Below are positions 26,960 to 35,761 of a DNA stretch of 64,000 nucleotides, in pieces; position 1 is the first letter of the stretch; each line of letters starts with the position of its first letter. The notes below the pieces were generated by a model, which was not told the DNA's origin, did no database searches, and saw only the letters and a program-made list of their open reading frames with translations. Source of the stretch: Dryocola boscaweniae (GTDB lineage: Bacteria; Pseudomonadota; Gammaproteobacteria; Enterobacterales; Enterobacteriaceae); NCBI RefSeq assembly GCF_025215095.1, contig NZ_JALHAP010000078.1, forward strand, positions 213,425 through 277,424. The letters run 5' to 3'. Made by a program: the position numbers and the translations under genes.

Positions 26960-28311
26960 GTTGACACTAAACCTTCTGGTGTATGGAGCGTATGGCCGAA
27001 AAAAGCGATGCCGTAGAGATCGTTTTGCATAAAGATAGACAGAAAGTAGGGTGGGATATCTTCGTTAAGTTTAAGAAGTTGATAGCCCAATCCTAATAAT
27101 ACTTCGACAATGACGCCTGGACCGGTTAAAGCCAAAGTTACTTCTCCAGTGCTGGCAATGGCTTCATAACGATAGGTTAATAAACGAGCCAGATAATGAT
27201 GAGTAGTGTGTGCACGGATACAGGTAAAAATGGCATTGTTTTTTTCCAGAAAACGGTAGCGCTTTTTTATTGTACGTAACACTATAGATAAGGTTTTGGA
27301 GTGTGGAAATGCACCGATGACATTATTAAAATAAACACCAGAAAGCGAAGGGACTGCGCTTTGCAAAATTAAATTTTTATAGCAGAGTACTTTTCCCAAC
27401 GCGGGTAAATCTGTAATGCTGAGTTTTTTTACATCTTCCCTGATGCTACAATTAATTATGTGTCTTATAGGCAAAGGAATATCAGATGGCTTATTGAGAT
27501 AGGTGCTGATATTAATTTCACATTCGTGGCCTGGACTTAATTTTTGCAGGGTAGCTTCTGCCATTGCAGCCGTAATATATTCATTATGGCTGGTAATGTA
27601 TTTTCTAAGAACCATTTTTGTTTTTGCGAAGCAAGAATCTATTGCAGGCAATGTGTCAACATCAATATAGATACCGCCGTAATGGTAAAGTATCAGCAGT
27701 CTGGCAATATCGCTGGCACAGGCAAAGTTACCTCGGATAATAATCTCATAGTAATAGTACTTCTTTAGCTCGGCAAATTTTTCTGAAAATACATGTGAGA
27801 TGCTTTTTAGATTTATCCGATCGGTAAGTTTAGCTAATATAGTAGATGCAGTCTGCGAATATTGCGGCAGTTCAACATTTATACTTTCTAAAAATTGCAT
27901 AGCCAGCACATTAAAAGTATGGTTTTTATCTAGTCTGGGATAAATATAGTGAAATGCTTCGTTTTGCAGAGTAATGAGTTTTTGGTTCGAATCTTGCGGT
28001 GCTACTACTTTTGCATGTTGCGCAAGTAATATATGAAAACGATGACAAAGCATGCAATCTTCATCGAGCCAAAGATTAATTATTTTGTCATTGTTTACTT
28101 GTTGCCAAATATTAATATATTCTAAATTCAAAGCTTGTAAGTCGCCAATCCAGACAAAGTGAAGAATGTCTGGCAGAGTCTTTTTTAAAGACATCAGCGT
28201 TTGAATAACCTCTGGTTCTCCATTATAAGACGATTCTATATCACTGTCTTTTGCCTGGTTTTGCCAGGCCTCTTTCAACATATGTCGTAAAAGCGATAAT
28301 GGACTTTTCAT
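26947..28311 (-). CDS. TcdA/TcdB-type glycosyltransferase
   Basis: A 454-residue protein with clear similarity to the catalytic domain of large clostridial glucosylating toxins. Shared landmarks are ILHFVWIGD (residues 49-57), YINIWQQVNNDKI, the segment ACASDIARLLILYHYGGIYI and the metal-binding DVD motif (217-219) in IDVDTLPAID. Only the catalytic part is present; there is no protease, translocation or repeat region, so it is not a toxin of that kind. Its likely role is to add sugar to the precursor peptide encoded upstream. The start overlaps the 84-residue gene by 4 bases (ATGA). The gene is markedly AT-rich (13 of 60 bases G+C at 28081-28140). Confidence 0.85.
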   Translation of the reverse strand: MKSPLSLLRHMLKEAWQNQAKDSDIESSYNGEPEVIQTLMSLKKTLPDILHFVWIGDLQALNLEYINIWQQVNNDKIINLWLDEDCMLCHRFHILLAQHAKVVAPQDSNQKLITLQNEAFHYIYPRLDKNHTFNVLAMQFLESINVELPQYSQTASTILAKLTDRINLKSISHVFSEKFAELKKYYYYEIIIRGNFACASDIARLLILYHYGGIYIDVDTLPAIDSCFAKTKMVLRKYITSHNEYITAAMAEATLQKLSPGHECEINISTYLNKPSDIPLPIRHIINCSIREDVKKLSITDLPALGKVLCYKNLILQSAVPSLSGVYFNNVIGAFPHSKTLSIVLRTIKKRYRFLEKNNAIFTCIRAHTTHHYLARLLTYRYEAIASTGEVTLALTGPGVIVEVLLGLGYQLLKLNEDIPPYFLSIFMQNDLYGIAFFGHTLHTPEGLVSTWMK

Positions 28312-28562
28312 GAAAAATAGATCGCGCTGAAAATGGCTGCTGGTATACAGTAATCTTTGGTATATTCTTCTAGCGCGGCGGTATTGGCCTTAAAATGTTC
28401 CAGCATAATATCTATTGCTGCTGCTTCGTCCTGTGCTTTTGTTTCAAAAGGCATTTTTTGGAAACCTTCAGATTTTAATTGCTCTTTAAGCGCAGCAGAT
28501 AGATCTTTTTTTTCATAGACGTTAACGGCGATATCGTTTGAATAGAAGATATAATTTTTCAT
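28308..28562 (-). CDS. Orphan 84-residue protein of the bacteriocin-like operon
   Basis: I do not recognise this protein. It starts MKNYIFYSNDIAVNVYEKKD and is mixed alpha/beta in character, with Ala-, Glu- and Lys-rich helices in the middle (SAALKEQLKSEGFQ, DEAAAIDIMLEHFKANTAAL) and a short hydrophobic end (CIPAAIFSAIYFS). It has one cysteine. The ribosome site AAGGAA precedes the ATG. It sits between the precursor gene and the first glycosyltransferase and is coupled to the latter by an ATGA overlap. Possible roles are immunity protein or a factor that presents the precursor to the glycosyltransferases. Confidence 0.75.
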   Translation of the reverse strand: MKNYIFYSNDIAVNVYEKKDLSAALKEQLKSEGFQKMPFETKAQDEAAAIDIMLEHFKANTAALEEYTKDYCIPAAIFSAIYFS

Positions 28563-28586
28563 AATAGATTCCTTTTCATTGTTAAA

Positions 28587-28610
28587 CCGAACAGGATAAT
28601 TCCTGTCCGG
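28587..28610 (-). other. Hairpin between precursor gene and downstream genes
   Basis: On the minus strand CCGGACAGG-AATTAT-CCTGTTCGG forms a 9-bp stem (one G-T pair) in the 65-base gap after the precursor stop. It has only a short T-run (TTT). It could attenuate read-through or protect the precursor mRNA, giving more peptide than enzyme. Confidence 0.5.
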
Positions 28611-28627
28611 TGAGACTAAAGAAAAAA

Positions 28628-28906
28628 TTAACGATTAGAACCTACTTCTCTTCTTCCGCCGGTACAGCCACGAGAACCAGCGCTTGATGTGCCTGGGTTA
28701 TTTGAGAAGTAACCTCCAGCCAGCACTCCACTTCCTGGTTTACCTTTGCTGTTAGTAATCTGCGGAGCTCGGTTTCCCGCGTTTCCGCCCGCAGAACCAG
28801 AACCACCTGAAGAACAGTTCCCTGACGAGCTTGACGGGCCGCGGCCACACTGATCTGCAAAACCGCCAGCGATAGTATGGTACTGACTTGTTGATATCTC
28901 TTTCAT
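28628..28906 (-). CDS. Putative double-glycine leader precursor peptide, Gly/Ser/Cys-rich
   Basis: A 92-residue peptide. Residues 1-15, MKEISTSQYHTIAGG, fit the short leader of colicin V-type microcins: M-K-E-I-S at the start, a hydrophobic residue at -4 (Ile12) and the Gly-Gly cut site. The 77-residue core has 20 Gly, 15 Ser, 3 Thr, 7 Asn and 3 Cys (Cys20, Cys31, Cys81), with runs such as GPSSSSGNCSSGGSGSAGG. A second Gly-Gly occurs at 64-65 (VLAGGYFS). The start has the ribosome site AGGAGAG. Being first in an operon with two glycosyltransferases and a C39 exporter makes it the natural substrate. It is not related to any peptide I can name; it recalls microcin B17 in composition, but no azole-forming enzymes are present. 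Confidence 0.82.
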   Translation of the reverse strand: MKEISTSQYHTIAGGFADQCGRGPSSSSGNCSSGGSGSAGGNAGNRAPQITNSKGKPGSGVLAGGYFSNNPGTSSAGSRGCTGGRREVGSNR

Positions 28907-28971
28907 TCATCTCTCCTTAATTTAAGTAGGACTTCCTGACAGTGCCGTATTTGATGAAAAATCAAACACAG

Positions 28972-29049
28972 GTCGAATTTACTGGAAATTATAGGAAACG
29001 GAAGAGGAGGCGAAAATAAAGTTAAATTTTGTGATTTAGTCGAATTTAC
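28972..29049 (-). promoter_or_regulatory. Candidate promoter and repeat operators of the bacteriocin-like operon
   Basis: On the minus strand a perfect TATAAT lies at 28993-28988, about 80 bases before the precursor ATG, with no good -35. Two exact 11-bp direct repeats GTCGAATTTAC (plus strand 28972-28982 and 29039-29049) flank it, one near the start point and one at about -60. This looks like a regulated promoter, but the regulator is unknown. Confidence 0.4.
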
Positions 29050-29117
29050 AATGTAATATGAATGAAATAAGAAAAGGAAAGGTGTTGCCAGAGAGTTTAC
29101 TGGAATGAGTTGTCGAA

Positions 29118-29141
29118 AAGTGCCTCGGAGTAAGGCACTCT
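29118..29141 (-). terminator. baeR terminator
   Basis: On the minus strand AGTGCC/GGCACT pairs around TTACTCCGA and is followed by TTTTCG, 12 bases after the baeR stop. It separates the mdt-bae operon from the bacteriocin-like operon. Confidence 0.65.
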
Positions 29142-29152
29142 TATAAAAAAAG

Positions 29153-29875
29153 TTACGCCATGCGACAGGCGTCCGCCTCCCAGCGATAGCCCACGCCATA
29201 AACGGCGCGAATAAATGACTGTTCTTCATCAAGCGCTTCGAGCTTGCGGCGCAGGTTTTTAATATGGCTGTCGATGGTTCTGTCCGTCACGACGCGATAA
29301 TCGTCGTAAAGATGGTTCAGCAGCATTTCTCGGGAGAATACTTTTCCCGGCTCGTGTGAAAGCGTTTTTAGCAGGCGAAATTCAGCAGGCGTCAAATCCA
29401 GCAGCTTATCGCGCCAGCTTGCCTGGAAACGGCCTTCGTCGATGATAAGCGGGCTTTCTTCTCCCACGGGAATAGGCTCTTGTTGACGCTTGCAGCGGCG
29501 CAAAATTGTTTTTACGCGTGCGACAACTTCTCTTGGACTGTATGGCTTGCAGATATAGTCATCGGCACCGATTTCCAGCCCCAGCAGGCGGTCAATCTCT
29601 TCTATTTTTGCAGTCACCATAACGATGGGGACTTCAGAGAAACGACGAATTTCACGGCACAGCGTCAATCCGTCGGTGCCCGGCAGCATTAAATCCAGCA
29701 GGATTAAATTCGGTGGGGTCTGGCGGACGTACGGCAGAACCTGGTCGCCATGGGTAATCAGCGTAGGGGCGTAGCTCGCCGCTCGCATATAATCGATAAG
29801 CAACTGCCCCAGTTTCGGCTCATCTTCAACAATCAAAATGCGTGGAGCATTTTCATCAATCGGAAAATCGGTCAT
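29153..29875 (-). CDS. baeR: Response regulator BaeR
   Basis: OmpR-family response regulator of the envelope-stress system BaeSR, which activates mdtABCD and spy. It has 240 residues (E. coli 240). The receiver domain has the acidic pair in IVEDEPKLG, phospho-acceptor Asp61 ([10 protein letters not shown]), Thr in VMVTAK and Lys in YICKPYSP. The C-terminal winged helix includes [20 protein letters not shown] and VRGVGYR-like sequence (VYGVGYRWE). It lies 7 bases after baeS and is the last gene of the mdtABCD-baeSR operon. Confidence 0.97.
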   Translation of the reverse strand: MTDFPIDENAPRILIVEDEPKLGQLLIDYMRAASYAPTLITHGDQVLPYVRQTPPNLILLDLMLPGTDGLTLCREIRRFSEVPIVMVTAKIEEIDRLLGLEIGADDYICKPYSPREVVARVKTILRRCKRQQEPIPVGEESPLIIDEGRFQASWRDKLLDLTPAEFRLLKTLSHEPGKVFSREMLLNHLYDDYRVVTDRTIDSHIKNLRRKLEALDEEQSFIRAVYGVGYRWEADACRMA

Positions 29876-29882
29876 ACGTTTC

Positions 29883-31268
29883 TCATTGATTCTGGATCAA
29901 GGGTAACTCTACTGTAATGCTAACGCCCCCGAAAGGCGAATGACCCGCCTTCAGAGTACCGCCGTGCGCGGCAACAATATTCTTGCAGATTGACAACCCG
30001 AGCCCGGAGCCGCCGCTTGCGCGGTTTCGCGATCCTTCCGTGCGGTAAAAGCGCTCGAACAGCCGGTTTAGCTGGTCGTCGTTCACGCCAGGCGCGCTGT
30101 CGGCGAAGGTCATGATGAAACGCTGCTGGTTCACCTCACCGGAAATCAGCAGTTGTCCACCTTCATCGGTATAGCGCAGGCTGTTTTCCAGCAGGTTATT
30201 AAAGAGCTGCATCAGCCGGTCACTGTCGCCAAAGATGGTGACGTGATCGGGCAAAGCGAGGCGAATCGAGAGCCCGCGGGAGTCAAAGCGCTGACGAAAT
30301 GCGCCCGCCGCCACTTCCAGCAGGGTAATGATATCGAGAGATTTTTTCTGATAGGCCAGCGCGCCTTCATCGGAGAGCGAAAGCTGGTGCAAATCGTCCA
30401 CAAGCTTAGTAAGCGTGGCGACTTCCATCTGCAATGAAGCCACCGATTCCGGGGTGAATTGACGCACGCCGTCCTGAATCGCTTCCAGTTCACCACGCAA
30501 AATCGCCAGCGGAGTGCGCAGTTCGTGGGAGATATCGGCCATATAGGCGCGGCGCATGTTGTGGTTTTTTTCGAGCGTGCTCGCAAGCTGATTAAAATCT
30601 TGCGCCAGTTTGCCCAGTTCATCCTGGCTGGTGGAATCGACGCGCGTGGTGAAATCGCCCGCGGCCAGCCTGTGCGTCCCCTCAACCAGCCGTTTGACCG
30701 GCGCAAGAAGACCGCGTGCCAGTAAAAAAGTCGCCGCTGCGGCCAGCAGGGTTGAGAGCGCGACGATAATCCAACTGGTGCGCCGCTGTTGACGGTCAAA
30801 ATTGATATCGGTATTGCGCGTCAGACGTTCAACGGGGGAGGCGATAACCCAGCCTACATCGCGCCCGTTTACGTTAATGGCGCGACGGGTCCCGTCTGAC
30901 GGCACCGGCCCGCGTGGGCCAACCAGCGCTTTGTAATCCTGATCCACAACCCAGAACTGCGTGCGCCAGCCGTGCGGCGGCATGTTCGGGTTTCGCCCGT
31001 CCTCATCATGTTCAAACGATTTGAGGATCTGGAACATAAAGCGGTCGTTATGGCGTAAAAACTGCCAGTTTCCATGCAGCGCGTATTGTTCGCCCAGCGC
31101 ATCTCCCAGCAATTCAAGACGCTGTTCGTTGCCGTGTTTGATGTAGTCAATAAACCCGCGTTCGAAACTCAGCCGCACGCCCCAGTGCATAATCGCCAGC
31201 ACCAGCAGGCAGGTGGAGAAGATGGCGAGAAACAGCTTGCCGGTAATGCCTGGCCGCCAGAGTTTCAT
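29883..31268 (-). CDS. baeS: Sensor histidine kinase BaeS
   Basis: Inner-membrane sensor of envelope stress caused by misfolded proteins, indole, flavonoids or metals. It has 461 residues (E. coli 467). One membrane segment lies at about 11-32 and a second at 165-184, enclosing a periplasmic sensor domain. HAMP follows (about 185-237), then the phospho-acceptor His248 ([10 protein letters not shown]). The ATPase has the N box ([12 protein letters not shown]), the G1 box (FADSAPGV) and [13 protein letters not shown]. The start codon overlaps the mdtD stop (TAATG). Confidence 0.96.
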   Translation of the reverse strand: MKLWRPGITGKLFLAIFSTCLLVLAIMHWGVRLSFERGFIDYIKHGNEQRLELLGDALGEQYALHGNWQFLRHNDRFMFQILKSFEHDEDGRNPNMPPHGWRTQFWVVDQDYKALVGPRGPVPSDGTRRAINVNGRDVGWVIASPVERLTRNTDINFDRQQRRTSWIIVALSTLLAAAATFLLARGLLAPVKRLVEGTHRLAAGDFTTRVDSTSQDELGKLAQDFNQLASTLEKNHNMRRAYMADISHELRTPLAILRGELEAIQDGVRQFTPESVASLQMEVATLTKLVDDLHQLSLSDEGALAYQKKSLDIITLLEVAAGAFRQRFDSRGLSIRLALPDHVTIFGDSDRLMQLFNNLLENSLRYTDEGGQLLISGEVNQQRFIMTFADSAPGVNDDQLNRLFERFYRTEGSRNRASGGSGLGLSICKNIVAAHGGTLKAGHSPFGGVSITVELPLIQNQ

Positions 31269-32680
31269 TATTGGCTCCTTTTACGTCGCGCGATGACGAC
31301 GTTTTTTGTGGTGTCCTTAGGTACGCGGGTGAAGACCAGCGCGGGGAGGGCGATAATCACCGCCATGCTCAGATAGGTATAAAGGAAGACGCTGTGCACC
31401 ACCGGGCTGTCCGGCGCAATCTGGTGATGTCCGTACATGCCAAGCAGCATTCCGGCGACGGTGACGCCGATGCTCATGGAAAGCTGCATCACCATCGACA
31501 GCAGGCTGTTGCCGGAGCTTGCCATATCGTCCGGCAAATCTTTCAGCGTTAAGGTGTTCATGGAAGAGAAGCGCACCGAGTTAACCATCCCCTGAATAAT
31601 CAGCACCACCGGCAGCAGGTAATACCAGCCGAGCAGGGCGGTGGCCATAAACAGCAGGCTAATCAGCGCCAGCCCAAGCGTTGAGGCGACCAGTACATAA
31701 CGGTAGCCGAAGCGGTTGACCACTTGCACCACAATGCGCTTCATGCCCATGCTGCCCAGCACCATCGGGATCATCATTAAACCGGCGTGGAAGGGTGAAA
31801 AACCAAGGCCGATTTGCAGAAAGACCGGCGTCATAAACGGCAGCATGCCGCTGCCGACACGACCGCAGAAGCTGCCAAGCAGGCCTATCGAAAAGGTGCG
31901 CGTCTTAAACAGGCCAAGTTTGAATAAGGCGTTGTCGTTCCTGCGGGCATACCAAAGATAGAGCATGATTGCCAGCGCGCCGGCGCTCACCAGCAGGCCA
32001 AGCGCAAGAGAGGAAATCCCCAGCCCTTTTTGCCCGTCGAGCGCGATAGTCAACGCCGCCATGCCAAACGCCAGCAGCAAAAAACCCGGCACATCAAAGC
32101 GGCGGGTTTGCATGGTGTAATTCGGCATCAGCCAGAGCGTGGCGATAGCGCCAATGATTCCCACCGGCAGGTTTATCAGGAAGATCCAGTGCCAGGAAGC
32201 GTATTCCACCAGTATGCCGCCCAGCGCCGGACCCAGCAGCGGACCAATCTGGCCGGGGAGGGTGACAAAGGTCATTGCTGCCATGTACTGCTCGCGCGGG
32301 ACGATTTTCATCACCGTCAGCCTGCCCACCGGCACCATCATTGCTCCGCCAATCCCCTGTACTACGCGAGCCATAATGAGCTCGTTGAGCGTGGAGGCGT
32401 GGGCGCAAAGCAGGGAGCCGAGGGTAAACAGCACGATGGCGGTGAAAAAGATATTACGCACGCCGACCCGGTCTGCGAGCCAGCCGCTGGCAGGTAACAT
32501 AACCGCCACGGTCAGCACGTAGGAGACGATGACCGAATGCATATGCAGCGGACTTTCTCCAAGGCTTGCCGCCATTGAGGGCAGGGCGGTGTTAACAATA
32601 GTGGTATCCAGCGACTGCATAAAGAAGCCGAAGGCGACAATCCACAGTTGCCAGCGAACGGCAGCGGGCAGGTCGGTCAT
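31268..32680 (-). CDS. mdtD: MFS transporter MdtD
   Basis: Major facilitator of the DHA2 (14-helix) class, 470 residues (E. coli 471). It travels in the mdtABCD operon; in E. coli it is not needed for MdtABC drug efflux and has been linked to citrate and iron export. Motifs include [12 protein letters not shown] in the first helix, [11 protein letters not shown] (motif A), and the antiporter motif region [20 protein letters not shown]. The gene begins directly after mdtC with no spacer and overlaps baeS by one base. Confidence 0.94.
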   Translation of the reverse strand: MTDLPAAVRWQLWIVAFGFFMQSLDTTIVNTALPSMAASLGESPLHMHSVIVSYVLTVAVMLPASGWLADRVGVRNIFFTAIVLFTLGSLLCAHASTLNELIMARVVQGIGGAMMVPVGRLTVMKIVPREQYMAAMTFVTLPGQIGPLLGPALGGILVEYASWHWIFLINLPVGIIGAIATLWLMPNYTMQTRRFDVPGFLLLAFGMAALTIALDGQKGLGISSLALGLLVSAGALAIMLYLWYARRNDNALFKLGLFKTRTFSIGLLGSFCGRVGSGMLPFMTPVFLQIGLGFSPFHAGLMMIPMVLGSMGMKRIVVQVVNRFGYRYVLVASTLGLALISLLFMATALLGWYYLLPVVLIIQGMVNSVRFSSMNTLTLKDLPDDMASSGNSLLSMVMQLSMSIGVTVAGMLLGMYGHHQIAPDSPVVHSVFLYTYLSMAVIIALPALVFTRVPKDTTKNVVIARRKRSQ

Positions 32681-35600
32681 TTAACTCAGCACCTCATCTT
32701 CACGATTTTTACGGCTAAACCTTAACCGTAGACTTTCAAAGAACAGATAGACAACCGGCGTGGTATAAAGCGTCAGCAACTGGCTGACGACCAGACCGCC
32801 CACGATGGTTATCCCAAGCGGCTGACGCAGCTCGGCCCCATCGCCGCTGGTCAAGACCAGCGGCAGTGCCCCGAACAGGGCGGCAAGCGTAGTCATCATA
32901 ATCGGACGGAAGCGCAACAGACAGGCCTGGAAGATAGCATCAACCGGCGACAGGTTGCCGTTACGCTGCGCGTCTATCGCAAAGTCCACCATCATGATGG
33001 CGTTTTTCTTCACGATACCAATCAATAGCATAATCCCTATCAGCGCGATCAGGCTGAACTGCGCATCGAACAGCTCAAGCGCAAGCAAGGCGCCGACACC
33101 TGCTGAAGGCAGCGTGGAAAGAATGGTCAGCGGGTGAACATAACTTTCATACAGAATGCCCAGCACGATATAGACGGTGGCGATCGCCGCAAGAATTAAC
33201 ATCACCTGCGATTTCATCGTGTCCTGGAACACCTGCGCCGTGCCCGCATAGCTGCCGCGCACCGTCGACGGCACGCCAAGAGATGTCATAGTGCGGTCAA
33301 TGGCATCGCTGGCCTCGCTTAGTGAAACGCCCGTTGGCAGGTTAAAGGAAACGGTCGAAGCCGCCGACAGGCCCTGATGGTTTACCGAAAGCGGCGCGTT
33401 CGCAGGCTGCCACTTCGCAAAATAGGAAAGCGGAATCGGCTTGCCTTCGTTGTTAGTCACAAACATCTGATCCAGCGCGCTGATGTCCTGGGTATAGCGT
33501 GGATCGACCTCCATCACCACTTTGTACTGATTGAGCGGCTGATAAATGGTCGAAATCTGACGCTGCCCGAAGGCGTTATTGAGCAGATTGTTGGCATCAC
33601 TCACGCTGATGCCCAGCCGCGACATGGTTTCACGGTCGTAGATCAAATTCATTTCCGCGCCGTTGTTCTGGCTGTCCGAGTTAACATCGGCAAGCTGCGG
33701 CAGTTTAGCGAACGCCTGACGAATTTTCGGCTCCCATTCGCGCAGGTCGGCGAGATTATCGGAAAGCAGCGTGTACTGATAGCTGGCGTTGGCGGACCGG
33801 CCGCCGACACGAATGTCCTGTACGGCCATCAGGAACAGGCTGGCTCCCGGCTCTTTTGCCAGCGCTTTGCGCAGGCGATCTATGACCTGTTGCGCCGTCT
33901 CTTTGCGCTCACCAAGCGGTTTTAGAGAGATAAACATCATCCCGCTGTTCACCCGCGATCCGCCGGTAAAACCGGTAACGTTATCCACCGCCGGATCTTC
34001 GCGAATGATCTTCATAAAGTCCTGCAGTTTGCCGCGCATGGCCTGGAAAGAGATGCTCTGGTCGGCCTGAATATTGCCCATCAACCGCCCGGTATCCTGT
34101 TCCGGGAAGAAGGTTTTGGGAATGGCGATATACAGCCAGACGTTAAGCGCGATGGTGGCAAGCAGCACCAGCCCCGTCAGCTTCGCGTGGCGCAGCACCC
34201 AGCGCAGCGAACGGCCGTAGCCTGTCTGCATCGCCACCAGCACGCGGCCGAAGCCACGCTTGCGGTTCGGGTTATGCTGAGGTTTGTTCTTCAAGAGCCA
34301 GCCGCACATCATCGGCGTTAAGGTCAGGGAAACCACCAGCGAAATGCCGATAGCCACCGAGAGCGTGACGGCAAACTCTTTAAATAAGCGTCCGGGCAAA
34401 CCGCCCATCAGTAGCAACGGCAGGAAGACGGCGACAAGCGAAAGGCTCATGGAAAGCACCGTGAACCCGACTTCGCGCACGCCCTGGAGCGCCGCCTGCA
34501 ACGGTTTGACGCCCGCCTCAAGGTGGCGAGAAATATTCTCCAGCACCACAATTGCGTCGTCCACCACAAAGCCGGTGGCGATGGTGAGCGCCATCAGCGA
34601 CAGATTGTTGAGGCTAAAGCCGCACAGGTACATGGCGATAAAGGTGCCGATTAACGAAACCGGCACGGCGACGGCTGGAATAAGCGTTGCGCGCCCGGAA
34701 CGCAGGAACAAGAACACCACCAGAATCACCAGCGCGACGGAAATAACCAGTGACTGCTCCACTTCGGCAAGAGAGGCGCGAATGGTCGGGGAGCGATCCT
34801 GGGCGACCTGCAAATCAATCGACGCGGGGATGGTTTCGCGCAGCTCGGGAATTTTCGCCCGGATGCGGTCTACCGTTTCGATGATGTTCGCTTCCTGGGA
34901 TTTGCGGATCATCAGCAAAATCGCAGGCTTGGCATTAGTCATCCCGGCGTTACGCACATCCTGCACCGAGTCGGTGACGTTCGCCACATCCCGCAGATGC
35001 ACCGCGCCGCCGTTGTTGTAATGGATAATCAGCGGCTGATATTCCGCCGCGGTTTTCAGTTCGTCATTGGTTTGTAGCTGCCAGCGGCGGGTATCTTCTT
35101 CCACCGCGCCTTGCGGACGGCGAACGTTAGCGTTATTGATGGCGGTACGTACGGCATCCAGCGAAACGCCCTGGTTAAACAGCGCCTGTGGGTTGAGATC
35201 GACACGCACTGCCGGTAATGAGCTGCCGCCCACGTCGACATCGCCTACGCCGTCAATTTGCGCGACGGTTTGCGCCAACTGCGTGGAAGCGAAATCGTAA
35301 AGTTGTCCCTGCGAAAGCGTATCCGACGTCAGCGTCAGAATGATTATCGGCGCATCGGACGGGTTTGCTTTGCGATAGGTGGGGCGGCTCGGCATTCCGC
35401 TTGGCAGCAGGCTTTGCGCAGCGTTGATAGCAGCCTGCACGTCGCGCGCCGCGCCGTTAATATCGCGGTCGAAATTAAATTCCAGGATGATGCGCGTGCT
35501 GCCCAGCGAGCTGGACGAGGTCATTTCGTTAACGCCTGCGATCCGCCCCAGCGCGCGCTCAAGGGGCGTGGCGACCGACGAAGCCATGGTTTCCGGCGAA

Positions 35601-35761
35601 GCGCCCGGCAGCGAAGCGCTGATCATGATAACCGGGAAATCCACCTCAGGCAGCGGGGCGACCGGCAGCAACCGGAAGCCCAGCACGCCGCACAGCGTAA
35701 TGGCGAGAGTCAGCAGGATCGTCGCGACGGGCCGGTAGATGAAGAGAGCAAAGAATTTCAC
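32681..35761 (-). CDS. mdtC: RND efflux pump subunit MdtC
   Basis: One of the two inner-membrane RND subunits of the MdtABC-TolC pump (a B2C heterotrimer in E. coli) that exports bile salts, novobiocin and some siderophores. It has 1026 residues (E. coli 1025), twelve membrane segments and two large periplasmic loops. The proton-relay aspartates in TM4 are seen in [14 protein letters not shown]. The start overlaps the mdtB stop by 4 bases (ATGA). It is about half identical by eye to the neighbouring MdtB, in line with ancient duplication. Confidence 0.96.
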   Translation of the reverse strand: MKFFALFIYRPVATILLTLAITLCGVLGFRLLPVAPLPEVDFPVIMISASLPGASPETMASSVATPLERALGRIAGVNEMTSSSSLGSTRIILEFNFDRDINGAARDVQAAINAAQSLLPSGMPSRPTYRKANPSDAPIIILTLTSDTLSQGQLYDFASTQLAQTVAQIDGVGDVDVGGSSLPAVRVDLNPQALFNQGVSLDAVRTAINNANVRRPQGAVEEDTRRWQLQTNDELKTAAEYQPLIIHYNNGGAVHLRDVANVTDSVQDVRNAGMTNAKPAILLMIRKSQEANIIETVDRIRAKIPELRETIPASIDLQVAQDRSPTIRASLAEVEQSLVISVALVILVVFLFLRSGRATLIPAVAVPVSLIGTFIAMYLCGFSLNNLSLMALTIATGFVVDDAIVVLENISRHLEAGVKPLQAALQGVREVGFTVLSMSLSLVAVFLPLLLMGGLPGRLFKEFAVTLSVAIGISLVVSLTLTPMMCGWLLKNKPQHNPNRKRGFGRVLVAMQTGYGRSLRWVLRHAKLTGLVLLATIALNVWLYIAIPKTFFPEQDTGRLMGNIQADQSISFQAMRGKLQDFMKIIREDPAVDNVTGFTGGSRVNSGMMFISLKPLGERKETAQQVIDRLRKALAKEPGASLFLMAVQDIRVGGRSANASYQYTLLSDNLADLREWEPKIRQAFAKLPQLADVNSDSQNNGAEMNLIYDRETMSRLGISVSDANNLLNNAFGQRQISTIYQPLNQYKVVMEVDPRYTQDISALDQMFVTNNEGKPIPLSYFAKWQPANAPLSVNHQGLSAASTVSFNLPTGVSLSEASDAIDRTMTSLGVPSTVRGSYAGTAQVFQDTMKSQVMLILAAIATVYIVLGILYESYVHPLTILSTLPSAGVGALLALELFDAQFSLIALIGIMLLIGIVKKNAIMMVDFAIDAQRNGNLSPVDAIFQACLLRFRPIMMTTLAALFGALPLVLTSGDGAELRQPLGITIVGGLVVSQLLTLYTTPVVYLFFESLRLRFSRKNREDEVLS

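Noticed and set aside
26947..28311. Secreted glucosylating toxin or effector
   Set aside because: Only the catalytic domain is present, with no signal, autoprotease or translocation region, and it is embedded in a peptide-export operon.
28642..28860. A second minus-strand frame overlapping the precursor gene
   Set aside because: No ribosome site, no leader-like start; the other frame has AGGAGAG and a double-glycine leader.
28628..28906. Microcin B17-type (azole) precursor
   Set aside because: The core composition is similar, but no McbBCD-type cyclodehydratase or dehydrogenase genes are present; glycosyltransferases are.
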